Source of the DNA: Hermatobates lingyangjiaoensis
Lineage: Eukaryota > Arthropoda > Insecta > Hemiptera > Hermatobatidae
Assembly: GCA_026182355.1 (NCBI GenBank)
Contig: JAPFBL010000314.1
Coordinates: forward strand, 186,001-250,000
Reading direction: 5' to 3'
Length of the DNA stretch: 64,000 nucleotides
This document shows, one piece after another, positions 1 through 13,229 of this stretch (position 1 is the stretch's first letter; each line of letters starts with the position of its first letter). The translations under genes were made by a program, and so were the position numbers. The notes under the pieces were generated by a model, which did no database searches, was not told the DNA's origin, and worked only from the letters and a program-made list of their open reading frames with translations.

Positions 1-711
1 CCACAATTTCCACCCATAGAACAGTACTAAAAGATGAAAACCTTATAAGTGTGTCAGTAGGAAAACAAACAAAGAACAGAATTTGATATAAGTATTTTCT
101 AATTCTCACTTTTACAGTTACTTTATCATGAAAGAAGCCCCACATTAAACAAATTTTATTGAAGAACTAATTTTATTAAGTTATATTGTTTATAAAACTT
201 GTTTATTTAAACATTTGTTCAATGGTTTAGAATAATTTGTTAATCACGATAGCGTCTATCTATTGATATTATAATCACAACATTTATTACTGTGATTTAA
301 AATGACTATATTTCTATCGAGATCACACTGGTGGTTACTCGTAAAAACCCTTTTATGCTGATGTCACCACCAATGTGATGTAGAAGTTGTCCAACGTAAT
401 ATACGCTTAATTTATTGAAAGCCGATGCCACTACTTGACTAGGTAGCAAAGTGAGTTCAGCATCACTCAACGTACAAAGACGACAAAAGTCTAAATAGAA
501 TCAAAGAGGTCCCACTCAAATCGTATTGGATATCCACAAGTTAAAGGTGTAATGGCGTGTTTGTTATTGTGAGAAATGTTGCGTTCAAACTGGTAATAGT
601 AGTAGGCAACAATCTAGGTTGAGTGGCCATCCCCCTACAAGAGAACGCACGTAGACCAAACATTGGACCCATTGTGATACCACACAATATAGATTGATTA
701 TTCTATATTGA
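1..711. other. AT-rich sequence without a recognisable gene
   Basis: No gene or known repeat recognised. The only structure seen is an imperfect hairpin at about 322-380, with 14-nt arms (ATCACACTGGTGGT against ATCACATTGGTGGT) matching at 13 of 14 positions around a loop of about 30 nt. Confidence 0.4.
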
Positions 712-925
712 AAGTCCTAAATTTTGCTTAACTCAAGTGTATTTAGAGTAGGGGTCTTTAACGAGTACCTGACATCGTACAGGCTCGGGACTGAAGGCTT
801 AACGTCCTCTCCGATGGATTTATTTACCTCCCACGTAAATAAACCGAAATCCAGAGTAGGTATCGAACCCCAGACCCACCAGTTCAGAAGTGAGCACGTT
901 AACCACTGACCCAATCTGGCGAATG
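712..925 (-). mobile_element. tRNA-derived SINE, 3'-truncated copy
   Basis: Read on the minus strand, this begins with a tRNA-like head around 860-925 and continues into a core with ACGATGTCAGGTACTCGTTA and then AAGACCCCTACTC. The same core occurs in the copies at 26,243-26,536 and 55,635-55,957, so this is a third member of one SINE family. The 3' tail with TTTAAACAATAAAA is missing here. The A and B boxes are diverged, so it is unlikely to be transcribed from its own promoter. Non-coding; both short ORFs across it are chance. Confidence 0.8.
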
Positions 926-1395
926 ATCAAACTGATAATCAATTGTGGCTAAAGTATTTGGGGAAAATGTTACATTTTTTAAACTTCATAGTCATGCTGT
1001 TGATATGAGTGTCTACCTTCACCATAGCATACTAGATTTAAGCAGTTAAGAATAGTCTCAACTAGGACTGGAATTTGAATCTATATTAAGAAATCAAGAA
1101 TCTACAAAATTCAAATTGTTAAAATGTTTTGAATTTGAGATATTTTTAGAAATATCAGTAGGACTGTATATTTAATTTTGCTGTTCTGATTAGACTTGAC
1201 TCTCATTTTATAGTTTGGCCCTGATTCAGTAATTAAGTTTGTTTGTATGATCTGTAGGAAGGTTGGCATGCAGTGGTCAACGTCTTCCTAGATAGGAGGG
1301 GGTAAGGGCCATCTGTTTGAACAACAAAACTTGGAAAGACTGAATATGTTTTTACACTTGCCATCGAATTTAATTACACACTGAGGGTGGTATTG
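926..1395. other. No gene seen
   Basis: AT-rich sequence with no coding signal or recognised repeat. It leads into the GC-richer island that follows. Confidence 0.4.
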
Positions 1396-1720
1396 TTGGG
1401 CGGAATTAATTGTTTTTAATGGCAGCTACTCAGAAGGGTGACTGGGCAAGCGTGAAATACAGAGAGTCATCAATTAAGAGTCGCTTGGAGGAGTCGACAC
1501 GTGTTTACACGCCAATAAAAACGGACAAGTCTCTGGGAGCGCCAGCCAATATTACACAACCCCAAACACCGCCCCACCCTCCTCTTATTGCACTCCAAAT
1601 ATTGGAACTGTCTTTTGTTCAGCTGCAGGTGCAGCCGGGTTTTTAATAGGGGGGGTCCGAGAATTAGAGACACCCATTGTCAGCCAGTTTTATTGGGCTG
1701 ACCCCTCACGGTATTTGTTT
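1396..1720. promoter_or_regulatory. Candidate cis-regulatory island
   Basis: This segment is clearly richer in G+C and more complex than its surroundings and matches no repeat elsewhere in the window. It holds a cluster of motifs: CACGTG (about 1,499), GTTTACA next to it (forkhead-like), GCCAAT twice, CAGCTG followed by CAGGTG (about 1,621-1,632), CCAAATATTGG (about 1,595), and a short dyad GTCAGCC/GGGCTGAC (1,679-1,702). A 78-codon ORF runs through it (1,410-1,646) but does not resemble a known protein and has no splice context I can support. Enhancer or promoter is an inference from composition and motif clustering alone. Confidence 0.3.
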
Positions 1721-2639
1721 TCCTCCCTTTGTTCCCTACATCTGATATAAGAGTCACTTCTACCAAAGCGCTTTTTGATTGATTCCCCCCACTTGAGAAC
1801 ATCTCTGTCTGCCTCTCTTGCTATCCTCTATTTTTATCTCTCGCCTTTCGAACACTCTGTCGTTTATTTTCAAATTATTTACACAAACCGTCAAACAATC
1901 CCAACTCTTTGATATATCTTTTCTGATAAAATAAGCAATTTCACAGATATTTTAGCAACGACAATAATTTTTCTATCTCTTTTTATTCACTGCTTTAAAA
2001 CAAAACCTTTCGTAGTAGCCATAAAATAAAAACAATTGTTATTATTAGTATCATCTACCATGCCAAGTAGAATTCCCTTTTATTTCTAAGAGGCAGAAAA
2101 TAAACGAGGCATTATAATTATTACTCCAATGCCAACGCAAAATAAGTTTCACTAAGAACGTTAAAAAACCTGGTATAAGCACAAAAATAATAAAATAAAA
2201 CAAATAAATTCTATAACAGAGTGTAGACTAAACTGTTATAGCTAAAGCTGTTATAGATTACAAGCCCCACAAATATATCATGTTGATTATCTTGTAATTT
2301 CTGTTAGTCAAGGTATAAGGAAAGCAGGAGTTCGAAGATGACTAAGGGAAAAGCAGAGATATAAAGTCATAAGTTCGCTAATGAAATTCTGGTAAAAACA
2401 AATATGTTGATTAAAAAAACACAGATATTAAATCGCACATATTATTTGTTTAATATTAATAAAAAGTCAATGGAATTCATAACATTCTCGTCAGATTATA
2501 TCTGTTATTCCTAAATATGTGAATATAAGTATGATGAATAATAGGCTAACAGCGTGCCCTCCCAAACTTGTTTCAGTTGTGCTCAATTTTTAACATTAAC
2601 TTCTTTCATTTAGAACTCTGATGGTCACACGGAGCCACC
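1721..2639. other. No gene seen
   Basis: A pyrimidine-rich stretch (about 1,790-1,870) followed by AT-rich DNA. No coding signal or recognised repeat. Confidence 0.4.
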
Positions 2640-4200
2640 AATCGCTTTGATCTATTGGTAGTGCGCAATGGAAAAATTTATCAAATTAAGAAACTTACCG
2701 TAATAGTCTCAACATTATTGATATTCTAACACGAATAATATGAATGTGGAAAACTTTATCAAATTCTTCAAACTTACTATATTATACTGTTCATGTTCTG
2801 ACTACCTTCAGACAAATACTATCAAAATGATAAAATTAATCATTTAAACAAACTTAATATATTAGTCATAACTTTTTGACTATTTTTATACAACTTCTAT
2901 GAAAATAAATAAATTTTGAAAATTTACTGCATTATTCTTCACTCTTCGACTATTCTTACATGAATACTCTGAAAGTGAATATCTTTATCAACTTTAGCAA
3001 GCTTATCGTATTTTTCGTGTCGTATTGACTATTCTAATACGAGTCCTATGAAAATATAAAAAAAATAACAAATACAGCAAACCTACAATATTACTGTTAA
3101 CTCATTGAGTACTCTCTGACCAATTCCATGAAAATGAAAAAATTATCAAATTAAGCAAACTTAGCATATTAGTCATAAATTTTTAACCAACTTCATGCAA
3201 CTTCTATGAAAATAAAAAAAAATATATAATTTTGAAAATTTATTCCATTACTCTTCACTCATCTACTATTCTAACATAAATACTATGAAAATGAAAAAAA
3301 ATTATCAAATTTAGCAAACGTATCGTATTTGTCATGCCGTTTTTACTATTGTAACACGACTTCAACTAAAATATAAAAAAAAATAACAAATTCAGCAAAC
3401 CTACAATATTATAGTTCACGCTTTGACTACTTTCAGAAATATCCTATTAAAATGGAAAAATTTATCAAATTAAGCAAACTACCATATTAGCTATGTAGCT
3501 ACCATATTAACTACTTTCATGCAACTTCTATGAAAATAAAAAAAAAAACATATAATTCTGGAACTTTATTGCATTACTCTTCACTCATTGACTATTCTAA
3601 CATAAATACTTTGAAAAAAAAATTATCAAATTTAGCAAACTTAGCGTATTTGTCATGCCGTTTTTACTATTGTAACACGACTTCAACTAAAATATAAAAA
3701 AAAATAACAAATTCAGCAAACCTGCAACACTACTCTCAGACCAATTCCATGAAAATGGAAACATTTAACAAATTAAGTAAACTTTCCATATTAGTTTTAA
3801 CATTATTGATATTTTTACACGAATTTTGTGAAAAGAAAAAAAAATATAAAATTTTGAAATTTTTCTGTAATACTCTTCACCTTTCCACTATTCTCAAACG
3901 AATAATATAAATGTGGGAAAATATATCAAATTCTTCAAACTTGATATATTACTTTTTATGTTTTGACTACCCTCAGACAAATACTATAAAAATGATAACA
4001 TTTATCAAATTAAGCAATGTTACCATATTTGTCATAACTTTTTGACTATATTCATGCAGCTTCAATGAATATTAAAAAAATACATAATTTTAAAAATTTA
4101 TTGCATTACTCTTCACTTTTTAACAATTCTTAAACAAATACTCTGTAAATGAAAAATTTTATCAAATTTAGCAAGCTTATTTGTCTATTCTAACACGTAT
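2640..4200. repeat. Degenerate AT-rich satellite, ~80-bp monomer with ~320-bp higher order
   Basis: A phrase of the type TATGAAAATgAAAAAAATTATCAAA...AGCAAACttA...ATATT recurs about every 75-80 bp. Groups of about four monomers are more alike: the phrase TCATGCAACTTCTATGAAAA occurs at 3,193 and 3,518 (325 bp apart) and a diverged form near 2,885. This indicates a higher-order repeat of roughly 310-325 bp. Monomers differ by many substitutions and indels, so the array is old. No ORF of note. Confidence 0.8.
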
Positions 4201-4251
4201 TGACTATTGTCAATTACTATATACTGTGTATTGTATTGTAATAATACTATC

Positions 4252-4835
4252 AAGCCATAAATTTCCCAGTATAATAATTTCATAAAAGACCAAAAGTGTA
4301 AAAGATAATTGAAAATTGTAATCTTTCGTTTTAAGATTAAAAATGTAATTATCGTACATCCTTAATTATAAATTATCTTAAAACGACTTTTCATTCTTCG
4401 ATGTTTGTCAAAAGAAAATAACAGTATTTTCTTGTTTTAAATTTGAAAATTTGACTTAAATATTAAATGCAGAAGGAGGTCAACTAAACCATGTAAGAAA
4501 TCCACTGGCTATTTGAACAAAAGCTATGTTCTCTTGTAGGAGATTATATCGTATCAAGAAATTTTCATTTTGGCTTTTCAAAAATGTTATTATTGCTGTA
4601 GTTATACTATTGAGATTATTTGTATCAGCTGTGGGATGTACAAATATAAGCTTATATATTGATAAGTCGATCTATCACTATCTGTACTACCTGTAAGAAT
4701 AAAAGACTAATAAACATCTTCCATTTATATGTTTACATTATGCTTAAATGAGACATTATATATTATATACCCAAGAACATTGATATTAAGTTTACTTATG
4801 GTAAAGTTGAGTGTGGATAACGACAGATTTTTTTA
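4252..4835 (+). repeat. 1.3-kb AT-rich repeat, copy 1 (3' half)
   Basis: This matches the second half of the adjoining copy (4,836-6,085) in the same order, including the TTCCCAGTATAATAA block, the GGAGGTCA block and the 3' end TTATATACCCAAGAA ... AAAGTTGAGTGTGG. It abuts the next copy head to tail. No coding potential and no transposon ends recognised. It could be an old non-autonomous DNA element or a dispersed satellite. Confidence 0.75.
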
Positions 4836-6085
4836 CATTGGTTACATTGACTTAGAATTTTTTTGAGTGAATCCACCGAAATAATAAAATGTTTAGAGGT
4901 ATTATCAAGATTTTTAAATTATTTAACGAGTTATAACTGACGTAAGAAGAATAAAATTCTTATATGTATAAAATCAACGACAATAGAGGATATGAAACAT
5001 ATAATTTCTGACTCTTTTCATGGTATGAGAGGCTTGTCTAACAAATTGTTCTAATCTATCTATATGTTGCACCATTCTACAAAGGTTAATATCAGATGCT
5101 GATTTTTATAAGTTTAAGAATTACATTATTATTGGGTAATACTGAAGTTTTTGAAATGAACTTTTTCATCCTACAGAAGGGCATCTATGTTTTTGTCTAA
5201 TTTCCAGTTTTTCACTGTTCTAGTCTAATAGTACATACGATTATTTTTAAAAGTTTCAAGCTTCCAGGTTTTAAATTTAAAATTATAGAGAACAGTTGGC
5301 TTTGAACTTGATTTAAGAATGCAAAATTGGCTAATTACCAATAAATTTTTTCTCAATATACATTAACAGCAAACTTATACCAGAGTACGGCACATGGGAA
5401 ACAATAACATTCCCTCAGAGTAAATTGTTTTTTTTTATGATTTTTGACTAAGGGAAAAAAGTTAGTTTTTAAAAAACTTTAACATGCCCAGTATTCCCAG
5501 TATAATAAATTGATAGAAGACCAAAAATGTAGAACAATATTTAGTATTAAAAAAAAATCTTTTAAAAATAATAAATGAAATTATCCTACATCTTAAATTA
5601 AAAACTATCTGTAAACGACATTTTTTCTTACATGTTTTTGACATTTCAGACAAAAACGTTGAAGTGTTTTTAAAATACTTAAATTATTATCTAGTTCTAA
5701 CTGGGAAAATTTGTCTTATTAAATGTAGGAGGTCAGATAAACTATGTAAGAGATCCACTGGCTATTGGAGCAAAAGATATGCTCTCTTGTAGGAGATTAT
5801 TTTGTTTAAGCAAATTTTCACTTTGGCTTTTCATAATGTTATTACTGCTGTAGTTAATCCAATTATTGTTTATCCATTAATTGTGTAACATACAAAAAAA
5901 GCTTATACATTGATAAGTTGATCAATCACTATCTGTACTACCTCAGGAATGAAAGAATAATAAACATCTCCCATTTAGCGGATTATATTATGCTTAAATG
6001 GGACATTATATATTATATACCCAAGAAGTTTGATATTAAGTTTACTTATAGTAAAGTTCAGTGTAGACCAGTCCAGATTTTTTTA
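4836..6085 (+). repeat. 1.3-kb AT-rich repeat, copy 2 (near full length)
   Basis: This is the most complete + strand copy of a family seen five times in the window. It starts with GTTACATTGACTTAGAAT and ends with GTTCAGTGTAGACCAGTCC followed by a T run. About 110 bp before the end it has a hairpin with arms TCCCATTTA and TAAATGGGA (about 5,968-6,003). Other copies are at 4,252-4,835, 17,128-18,412 (-), 20,183-20,945 and 24,050-24,475. ORFs of 60-63 codons inside it are not conserved between copies, so it looks non-coding. Confidence 0.8.
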
Positions 6086-6100
6086 TATTTATTTAATTAG

Positions 6101-8402
6101 TTAATAACTTCTTTCCATAGAGAAAATATTATTGATGAGTGTTAAGTACTTTTTAAAAAAAAAATGTAATGTGAGTACCTATCACGTTAAATGTTACATG
6201 CCAAAATCTGATAGATGACTTCAACAAAACATATATGCACATCGTGAAAGGACTTACTGTCATAATCGGTGAGTGCCTCTCATTCAAGTGCTAAATTAAA
6301 ATCATATAATACCATTTTAACTTTTAACTGGTGAATCACGACCTGACCACTATAAAAAACTCCTCTCAAATAACATAACCACAAACTGTTCATTAAAATA
6401 TGAGTCATGATATTTTTAATTTACATAGTTATAACTTATCCAATAATAGTATTATTAATATTACTAAATGAAAAGGAACGAAGCAAAATTATAAGAAACT
6501 GTAATTCTAGAAAGATTTGTAGTTGTATTGTGGTTGTTTTAAAATCACATGAGAATAATTTCGGTTCTTCTTTTCTATGTGAATTGACTTTTATAGAGCC
6601 TACAATATTTATATAAAGTCAAAGTTTCCATGTGTGTGTGTATAATGTTTATAAAAAGATTTCACACAAACACGTGAAATAACAATCAATGATCATTGAT
6701 AATGTTTATATTGAAAGTAATATTTATTTTGAATATATGTTTGCACGAACATATTACCTTTTTACAAATGTATTATATAGGTACTGAAACAAAATTATGT
6801 AATATATTTCCTTCTTACAAAATTTTGTAAGAGACAAAAGTTAAAAACAAAAGTTAAAACTTTAATGCTTTATTTCTACATTTATATGTATTACATAATT
6901 TTTTTTCTGGCCAGTTCGAGAGGCAAGGTACCCATTATTATTTATTTACAAATATAAAAATTCTTGGAACAAAATAATTTGATATATAGGCAAATATTCA
7001 TAATATAAACATGTTTTTTTTCAACGTAGGAACCGTACATTTATTATGTGCTACCTTAAAGACTACATATTTATCATTAATCTAAAATAATATATCTTAT
7101 GATTAATAATAAATATTATGAATCACATAATATACTAGTAATGTCAAAATTCAAATTACATGAAAAAAATATACAAAACGATTATACAAAAGTACATAAA
7201 GAACGAAAGGAAGACATAGAACTTGATGTTTTAAGATAATGACCAATTAATAATGAAAATGAAGGTAAAGATAGTGATATTTCATAAAACATTTTCTATA
7301 ATGAATTTAACTGATAATTTAAATGCGTTTCAGTATTTACTAAATACATTAACATTAATTATGTCGTAAAGAAATGGGCAACCAAATATATTTCTGTTAG
7401 ATATCATATTGATCTAAGCTTTTTGAGTATACTACTATAATCAGTACAGGAAGCAAAGATTTTATAAGGAAAATATTTTTAGAATTTATTGTGAATGAAT
7501 AAATGAATGAAGTTATTTCTATTGTTTATGTGAGTAGAAAAAGTTAGAGACTAAATATATTCCGTTCTTAGTAATGATGTATATAATAATGTCAAAGTGA
7601 AGTCTTGCTTGTTTCTCAAGATAAATCTTTATATTTTGTTAGCCCTTCTAGAATTTATACATATGAGGTATTTTTCGAGAAGTTAAAAGTAGTACATAAA
7701 TATTTTATCGAGAAAAGCATGATGAAACTGCAACTTTAAATATAGGTGTATTGTATTGACATACCTGTATGGGATAAAGAGAAGCAATTACTTCATATTT
7801 ATCCATATTCAATGTTAAAAGGTTTTCACTACAGCAACTGTGGAATACCTGAAGACTATTTTCTAGAGTGAGAACACTATTTGAGGTTTGATACTAAAAT
7901 ATAATTTAAAATCGTTACTTAACAGTAATCAACATCACTTTATAGAAACAAAGCTTATTAATTAATATCAAATCAAATAAATTAACTTGAATCCATTAAT
8001 TTAATTATTTAATTTGATATCTGTTTTTAAAAAAAATATATATTCATTAAAAATTCGTTTGAATGATAACACCTGAACAGTGATAACTATATGCGGGCAA
8101 GATTCAACATAACTTTCGTAAGTTAGAATAAAATTATTACTTTATTAGTATTTGCGTTAAAAGAGCCATATACTATTACAAATGTTTAATATACCTATTT
8201 TTAACTAGATTGAAGTAGTAGTTTTTTAACTTAATACTTTTTACATCTTTTTCAACTTTAGAAATACACCTGATCTTTACTGAATGAAATCAAGTAACAA
8301 ATTTATTTATAGTAACATGAAAGAACCTCGTCTATTAGAAGGATTGAAAATAAAAACGACTAATGTTCTTTCAGGTAATACTGTAACTCAATTGAGTTTT
8401 GG
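6101..8402. other. AT-rich sequence; one PLE-end scrap
   Basis: No gene seen. At about 6,648-6,700 the phrase AGATTTCACACAAACACGTG followed by AACAATCAATGATCATTG matches the outer edge of the PLE family-D ends found near 28.3, 39.8 and 59.2 kb, so it is a short remnant of that element. The rest is unmatched within the window. Confidence 0.45.
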
Positions 8403-8552
8403 AAAACATTCAAAATCGTATCACTTTTAATGACAAAATGTAATTGTTCTTCAAACTGGTTGTATCCAGTTTTACTTCAATGAATTACTTTCATGACTTG
8501 CAATGATTGATCTGTCATCTGATACAATATATTGAGGATAAAGGTTTAAATA
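8403..8552 (+). repeat. ~150-bp direct repeat, copy 1
   Basis: This matches 10,246-10,392 in the same orientation, with long shared blocks such as CTTTCATGACTTGCAATGAT and ATAAAGGTTTAAATAA. Function unknown. The two copies are about 1.84 kb apart and enclose a PLE inverted element and a PLE-D fragment. Confidence 0.75.
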
Positions 8553-8849
8553 AAATACCTGGATCTTACAGTAGATATTCTATTCAAGAAGGCAAGTTGC
8601 TATATTATAGTTGAACATCTCTACTTTAAAGGGATTCTGAAGCTTTCTATTTGATATCCACGTATTATTATATTCCTAGAATTATATCTCTATATTCAGA
8701 GTTTCATTTTAAATGTACTTTTTTTTATTAGAATGTCTTAAAAGGCAGTTTTCAATAGTTTTCCTTTTCTTGGGAGTGGCTTTCATAGTTCAATCTTCAA
8801 AATGTAGACATTTGGAGAAGATGAAGAAATGCAATGTAAATGTATATTA

Positions 8850-9230
8850 ATTCTAACGAGGTGCAATCAGTTGTTATGTGGTACTAACTCATTGAAGGGT
8901 AAAAAGCTATTGAAATTTATAAAAAATTATTTATAAAAAATTTTTGAAAAATTTCAAAAAATATTGAAATTACGTCTCCACATATAAAAATTTAATGGTA
9001 TAAATAATGCGTTTCGAACAAGGAGTGTTTTTCCTGAGGCATTAACTAAGAAATACAATGTCATCAGAGAGTTATCTATATTACAAAGTAAATTTTCTTT
9101 GCTTTACTTTGGATTTTTTAGTTAATGCCTGAGGAAGAACACTACGTGTTCGAAACGCGTTAACCATTAAATTTTTATTTGTGGAGAACATTTAATTAGC
9201 TTTTTACCCTAAAATGTATATTTTTTTAAT
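8850..9230. mobile_element. PLE family-A inverted element
   Basis: Two arms of a PLE terminal segment face each other. The left arm starts TTCTAACGAGGTGCAATCAG and contains AGGGTAAAAAGCTA. The right arm ends with the complement TAGCTTTTTACCCT. Each arm carries a hammerhead-like motif with its GAAACGCGT terminus. The right-arm motif is well preserved (9,129-9,162, +); the left-arm motif is decayed (about 9,008-9,037, -). Copies of the same design lie at 15.1, 25.1 and 40.8 kb. The terminal-repeat interpretation rests on published descriptions of PLE ends. Confidence 0.75.
9129..9162 (+). ncRNA. Hammerhead-like motif, PLE family A
   Basis: Box CTGAGGA, one extra A, then a 6-bp hairpin GAACAC-TAC-GTGTTC, then GAAA followed by the self-complementary CGCG. 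This fits a minimal type-I hammerhead with a very short stem III, as reported for PLEs. The base between the box and stem II is not in the textbook hammerhead core, so catalysis is unproven. Confidence 0.5.
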
Positions 9231-9534
9231 GAAATCGCCTCACAAGTATTTCTGATGTAAGACATTCATTGTAAAAAGTTATAACTTCACATTTGCCCCT
9301 AGTATCCAGTTGGCTTACCTGTCATCTCCCTAGGATGAACATAAACTAAGATTAAAATTCCTACCTTATTAAAGTTATCAAAGCCATTTTAGGAATGCAC
9401 AGCAAAGCAGTAGGAGATTAAACTAATTTTAAATTTATAGTCAGAGTATCTTATTTACTATTGATAGAAAACACTTAAATCCATACCTAAATATTCAATC
9501 CTTTTTATATATTCTATGATGAAACCACAAATTA

Positions 9535-9720
9535 AATGGGAAAGCAAGTTGGGTTTTTGACTTTGACGAAGAACACTTGTTACGGTTGGAAGATCTTAGT
9601 TTGTTTTCCCATTTCATATTGTGGTTTGATCATTGATTGTTATTTCACCTGTTTATGGGAAATATTTTATATATTTTATGTAACACAAATTCTAAGAAAG
9701 AATTATTTTACAGGGTACGT
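9535..9720 (+). mobile_element. PLE family-D terminal fragment
   Basis: Begins AAGCAAGTTGGGTTTTTGAC and contains a diverged hammerhead-like segment (TTGACGAAGAACACTTGTTA ... GGTTGGAAGATC). It continues through TCCCATTTCATATTGTGGTT and TGATCATTGATTGTTATTTC, the standard order of family D seen at 28.1, 28.5, 39.9 and 48.2 kb. Single orientation only, without the opposing arm. Confidence 0.75.
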
Positions 9721-10245
9721 ATCACTTATGTTCCACGATTTTTTTTTTACCGCAATTGTAACACCACAAATAAGGTAAATAGACAAGGATTAGGATTGGT
9801 CAGACAGAAAAGCAATACCCTTCAAAGTATTCCTTACACCAAAGTATTACATTTATCAGAGCCATAAATGAATCAATACAGAAAATATTTATGTACACAC
9901 TATATGGAACGAATAAATTATAATCAACAGGTAACTATGTTTATTACTAGAGAAAAATAAGAATAAGTTTGAATAATCAAACTATATCTTAAAAATTTAA
10001 GGTTTAAAGTATTTAATGACTTCAATACTAGCTTTAATTTTGCTGAACTTTTATCATCAAGTTTGTTTTAAGCAATTAAATCGTTAAGTAAATTACTAGT
10101 TAGCATTGTGATAATAAATGTTATTTTAAACACTATGGTTAAAGTTCAACAAAACCAAACCTTTCATTGATGTTAACAAGTACTTGAAACCTTAAATCTT
10201 TAAGGTTTGAGGAATGGACTTAGAGGAATGTTTAGGAAGAGATTC

Positions 10246-10392
10246 AAAATCTAATGACTTTTAATGGCATAATGTAGTTGTTTTTCAAACTTGTTTTATC
10301 CAGTTTTACTTCAATTATTACTTTCATGACTTGCAATGATTGATCTGTCGTCTAATACAATGAATTTATTGATGATAAAGGTTTAAATAAGT
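10246..10392 (+). repeat. ~150-bp direct repeat, copy 2
   Basis: Same sequence as 8,403-8,552, differing mainly by substitutions and a few 1-3 bp indels. No open frame is conserved between the copies. Confidence 0.75.
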
Positions 10393-13055
10393 CTATTATT
10401 TAAAATAAATATTTTAACTAACATTCTTAATTATATAAGATATAATTAAATAATAATTACATTACATTTTTTAACTTTGAACAGTCTCTAATAATATTAA
10501 CATTATCAAAGAAAAAATGTGAAATGTATTACAATTTTTTTTAAGTTTTGTTTGTTTGTTTACAACTTATACAACCCAATTTTTATCAAAGTATCACAAA
10601 TATTATCAAAAATTCTTCTTATAGAAATTTGGATCTATAAATTAAAAGGAATTACAAAAACTAATAGAGATTTAGAACAAAATCATTTAAAATAAGAAGA
10701 AGGGATTTTTTTAAAAAAAGAAGGGAAATTCGTGAAAGGTAAAACCTGTTTACCTTTGGACATTCACCCTTGAATCTCTTGAAGCACCTAATGTACTCTT
10801 GAAGCTCAAGACTGAAACTTGTACTTCTACATTCTATTTCTTTTAAAATACCCAGGTGAGATGCATTTCTTATTAATATAGTAATATAGTTATAGTTATT
10901 AAACAGTAATTCAAACATTAGCTATTCAAACTATAAGATAATATGAAAGATCATGGATTATAATTAGTATCGGCCATATTGAATATCTCTATCTAATTAA
11001 TCCCATTTTTTGGTCTAATAGTAATAATCTTTTAGTTTTAGTCATAATCAATTCATTTAATTGGAGTAATTAGAAACTATTACTGTAATTAAGTCAGTTA
11101 CTAAAACTTTACCTTTTCCTTGAATTTGATTAAATATTACAAATGTAATAGCTTATAAGTTTTCTCTTATAATTGAAAATATCTTAAACATAAACTAATT
11201 AAATCAGATGATACTAAAAGATAGATGTATTAACAATTCACTTCCTGTTGAATGTCCTATTAAAAACTTGTCTAATACTGAATCCTCTATATCCTATTTT
11301 CATTGAAATATAGGTTAAGGTAATTGCTAACTCCCATATCAAAAGTGCTTTTAAGAATTAAATTTGAATTAGTAATTTCTTAAACTCCCTCTAAAGAAGA
11401 TTATATAAATAAAATCATTAAAGTAATCTATTCATAAGAATATAACATATCAATCAACATGAAATGCAGTTTTAAATAGCTATACTTTCCTTGAGAACAT
11501 TAAACATGTGAACATTTCAACTTTTCATGATTTTATTTCAAGTTTATTGGCTTACAAACTTTTTCACGATTGATATAGTGTTTTCAATGTTCTATTTTCA
11601 ATATGCTAGTGGTTTTGTTTTATCTTCCATGACTTTTACCACTCTACAAACCTTTTTAATTCGTTAGTTTTATTAATACTGAGGTTATTCTTTGATTAAA
11701 TTTTAACCTTGCAAAATTATATTCCAACAATAACTTGTGGACAAGTAATGTGCATTAATTGGTGTTACATCTTTTAATTTAATCGTTCTTTTGGTTAACA
11801 ATAGTACTTGTTTATTGTTATCTTTTTATTTCTAACCATATAAAACATTTGTTAAAAACATACTCGTTTTCAAGTAATTGATTGACTTAAAATAGTGTTT
11901 ATGAATGGTTACATTTACAATTGTTAGTCCTTTTCAAAGAGCCCTCTTATTATTAAAGCAAGTTACAACGTTTGAATTTTGAAAGATATAATGAAAATTC
12001 AATACAACTGATTAAGATAGTATTTACAGGTATCTTCAATTGTTATGAAATAAAAGCATAAAAAATTGAAAAGTTCACATTTGTAACTTTCTAAAGAAAA
12101 GTATAGTTATCCAAGAATGTTTATTTATTTAATGTTGATTAATATGTTATATTCTTCTGAATGGATTCCTTTAATGATTTTACCTATTAATAAATGTGTT
12201 TCCATGTACTTTCAATTGCCTATGATTATTATAATACTATATCAATTAGTAAAGTGTCAAAATTATTGTCGAAAGTAAGTTTTTTAATGTGTGATGATTC
12301 AATACAGATATTGTATGTTGTAGGATCAGTAGTTCTATAGTGAGAGTGAGGATATTTAAAAATTACAGGACCCTGTGTAATTCATATCAAGTTCAAGTTC
12401 CCTTTCTAATGAATTCTGGCCTGAAATGTAACTTTACATTTTTTCAAATAATTTTTTGGAAAAATTTCTGTATTGTAGTGTCTTTACTTAAACTTAACTG
12501 CATCGGAATTTACAACAATTAAACTAAGAAATGAAAACGAACATAATTCATAGTACTGGATAATATATCACATATAAACTTATAATCAGTTTTCAAACGA
12601 GCATGTTTTAATAATTACTATTAATTGACATCCACTTTGTAATTTCACCAATGATCTGAAAATTTGAACAAATAAAATAATTATCAGATCTTAAAGCAAG
12701 GAAAATTAATATAATAAAACTGCTCTGTAATGATACCTGCATGATTCATGCAGTAAGTGGCAATATATAAACTAACTGCATGCCAATTTTATACTACTAC
12801 AGTATTTTTAAAAGAATTTTAGGGATTAGTTAGCGTCAAGGAGAAATAAATGTTATAATATTTTATTTCCAAGGAGATGGAAGTTATAATACTCAGATTT
12901 TCTCTAATTATTTAGATTTTGGAACGTGTCAGTTGTCAAGTACTGACTCCATTATTTAAGGTGGGTAAAGAAGAAAGTTAACAACAAATGATGAGTTTAT
13001 GTTCTAATAATGCATCTAGTAAATCTGTAGAGCTAAATATCATATAATATAGTTA
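10393..13055. other. AT-rich sequence without a recognisable gene
   Basis: No coding signal, RNA gene or within-window repeat seen. Short ORFs here (10,661-10,918 and 12,340-12,522) are compatible with chance in AT-rich DNA. Confidence 0.4.
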
Positions 13056-13229
13056 CTCAAAAATATTAGGGTCTGTGGAAGGGTGTAGTTCAGTCACGAA
13101 CCACAACCACACAGCAGCAGCACTATCCAAACAAATAACTTAAAAGATTTCTAAAATTAACTTGTCTAAATAAATTATCTAATTCAAATATTTGAAAAGT
13201 AATATATAGATATATAAATGATGATATAT

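Noticed and set aside
1410..1646. 78-codon ORF as a small protein
   Set aside because: Overlapping minus-strand ORF of similar length and dense regulatory-type motifs make a non-coding island more likely.
2640..4200. CRISPR-like array
   Set aside because: The regular spacing is that of a degenerate eukaryotic satellite; the whole unit repeats and there are no unique spacers of fixed length.
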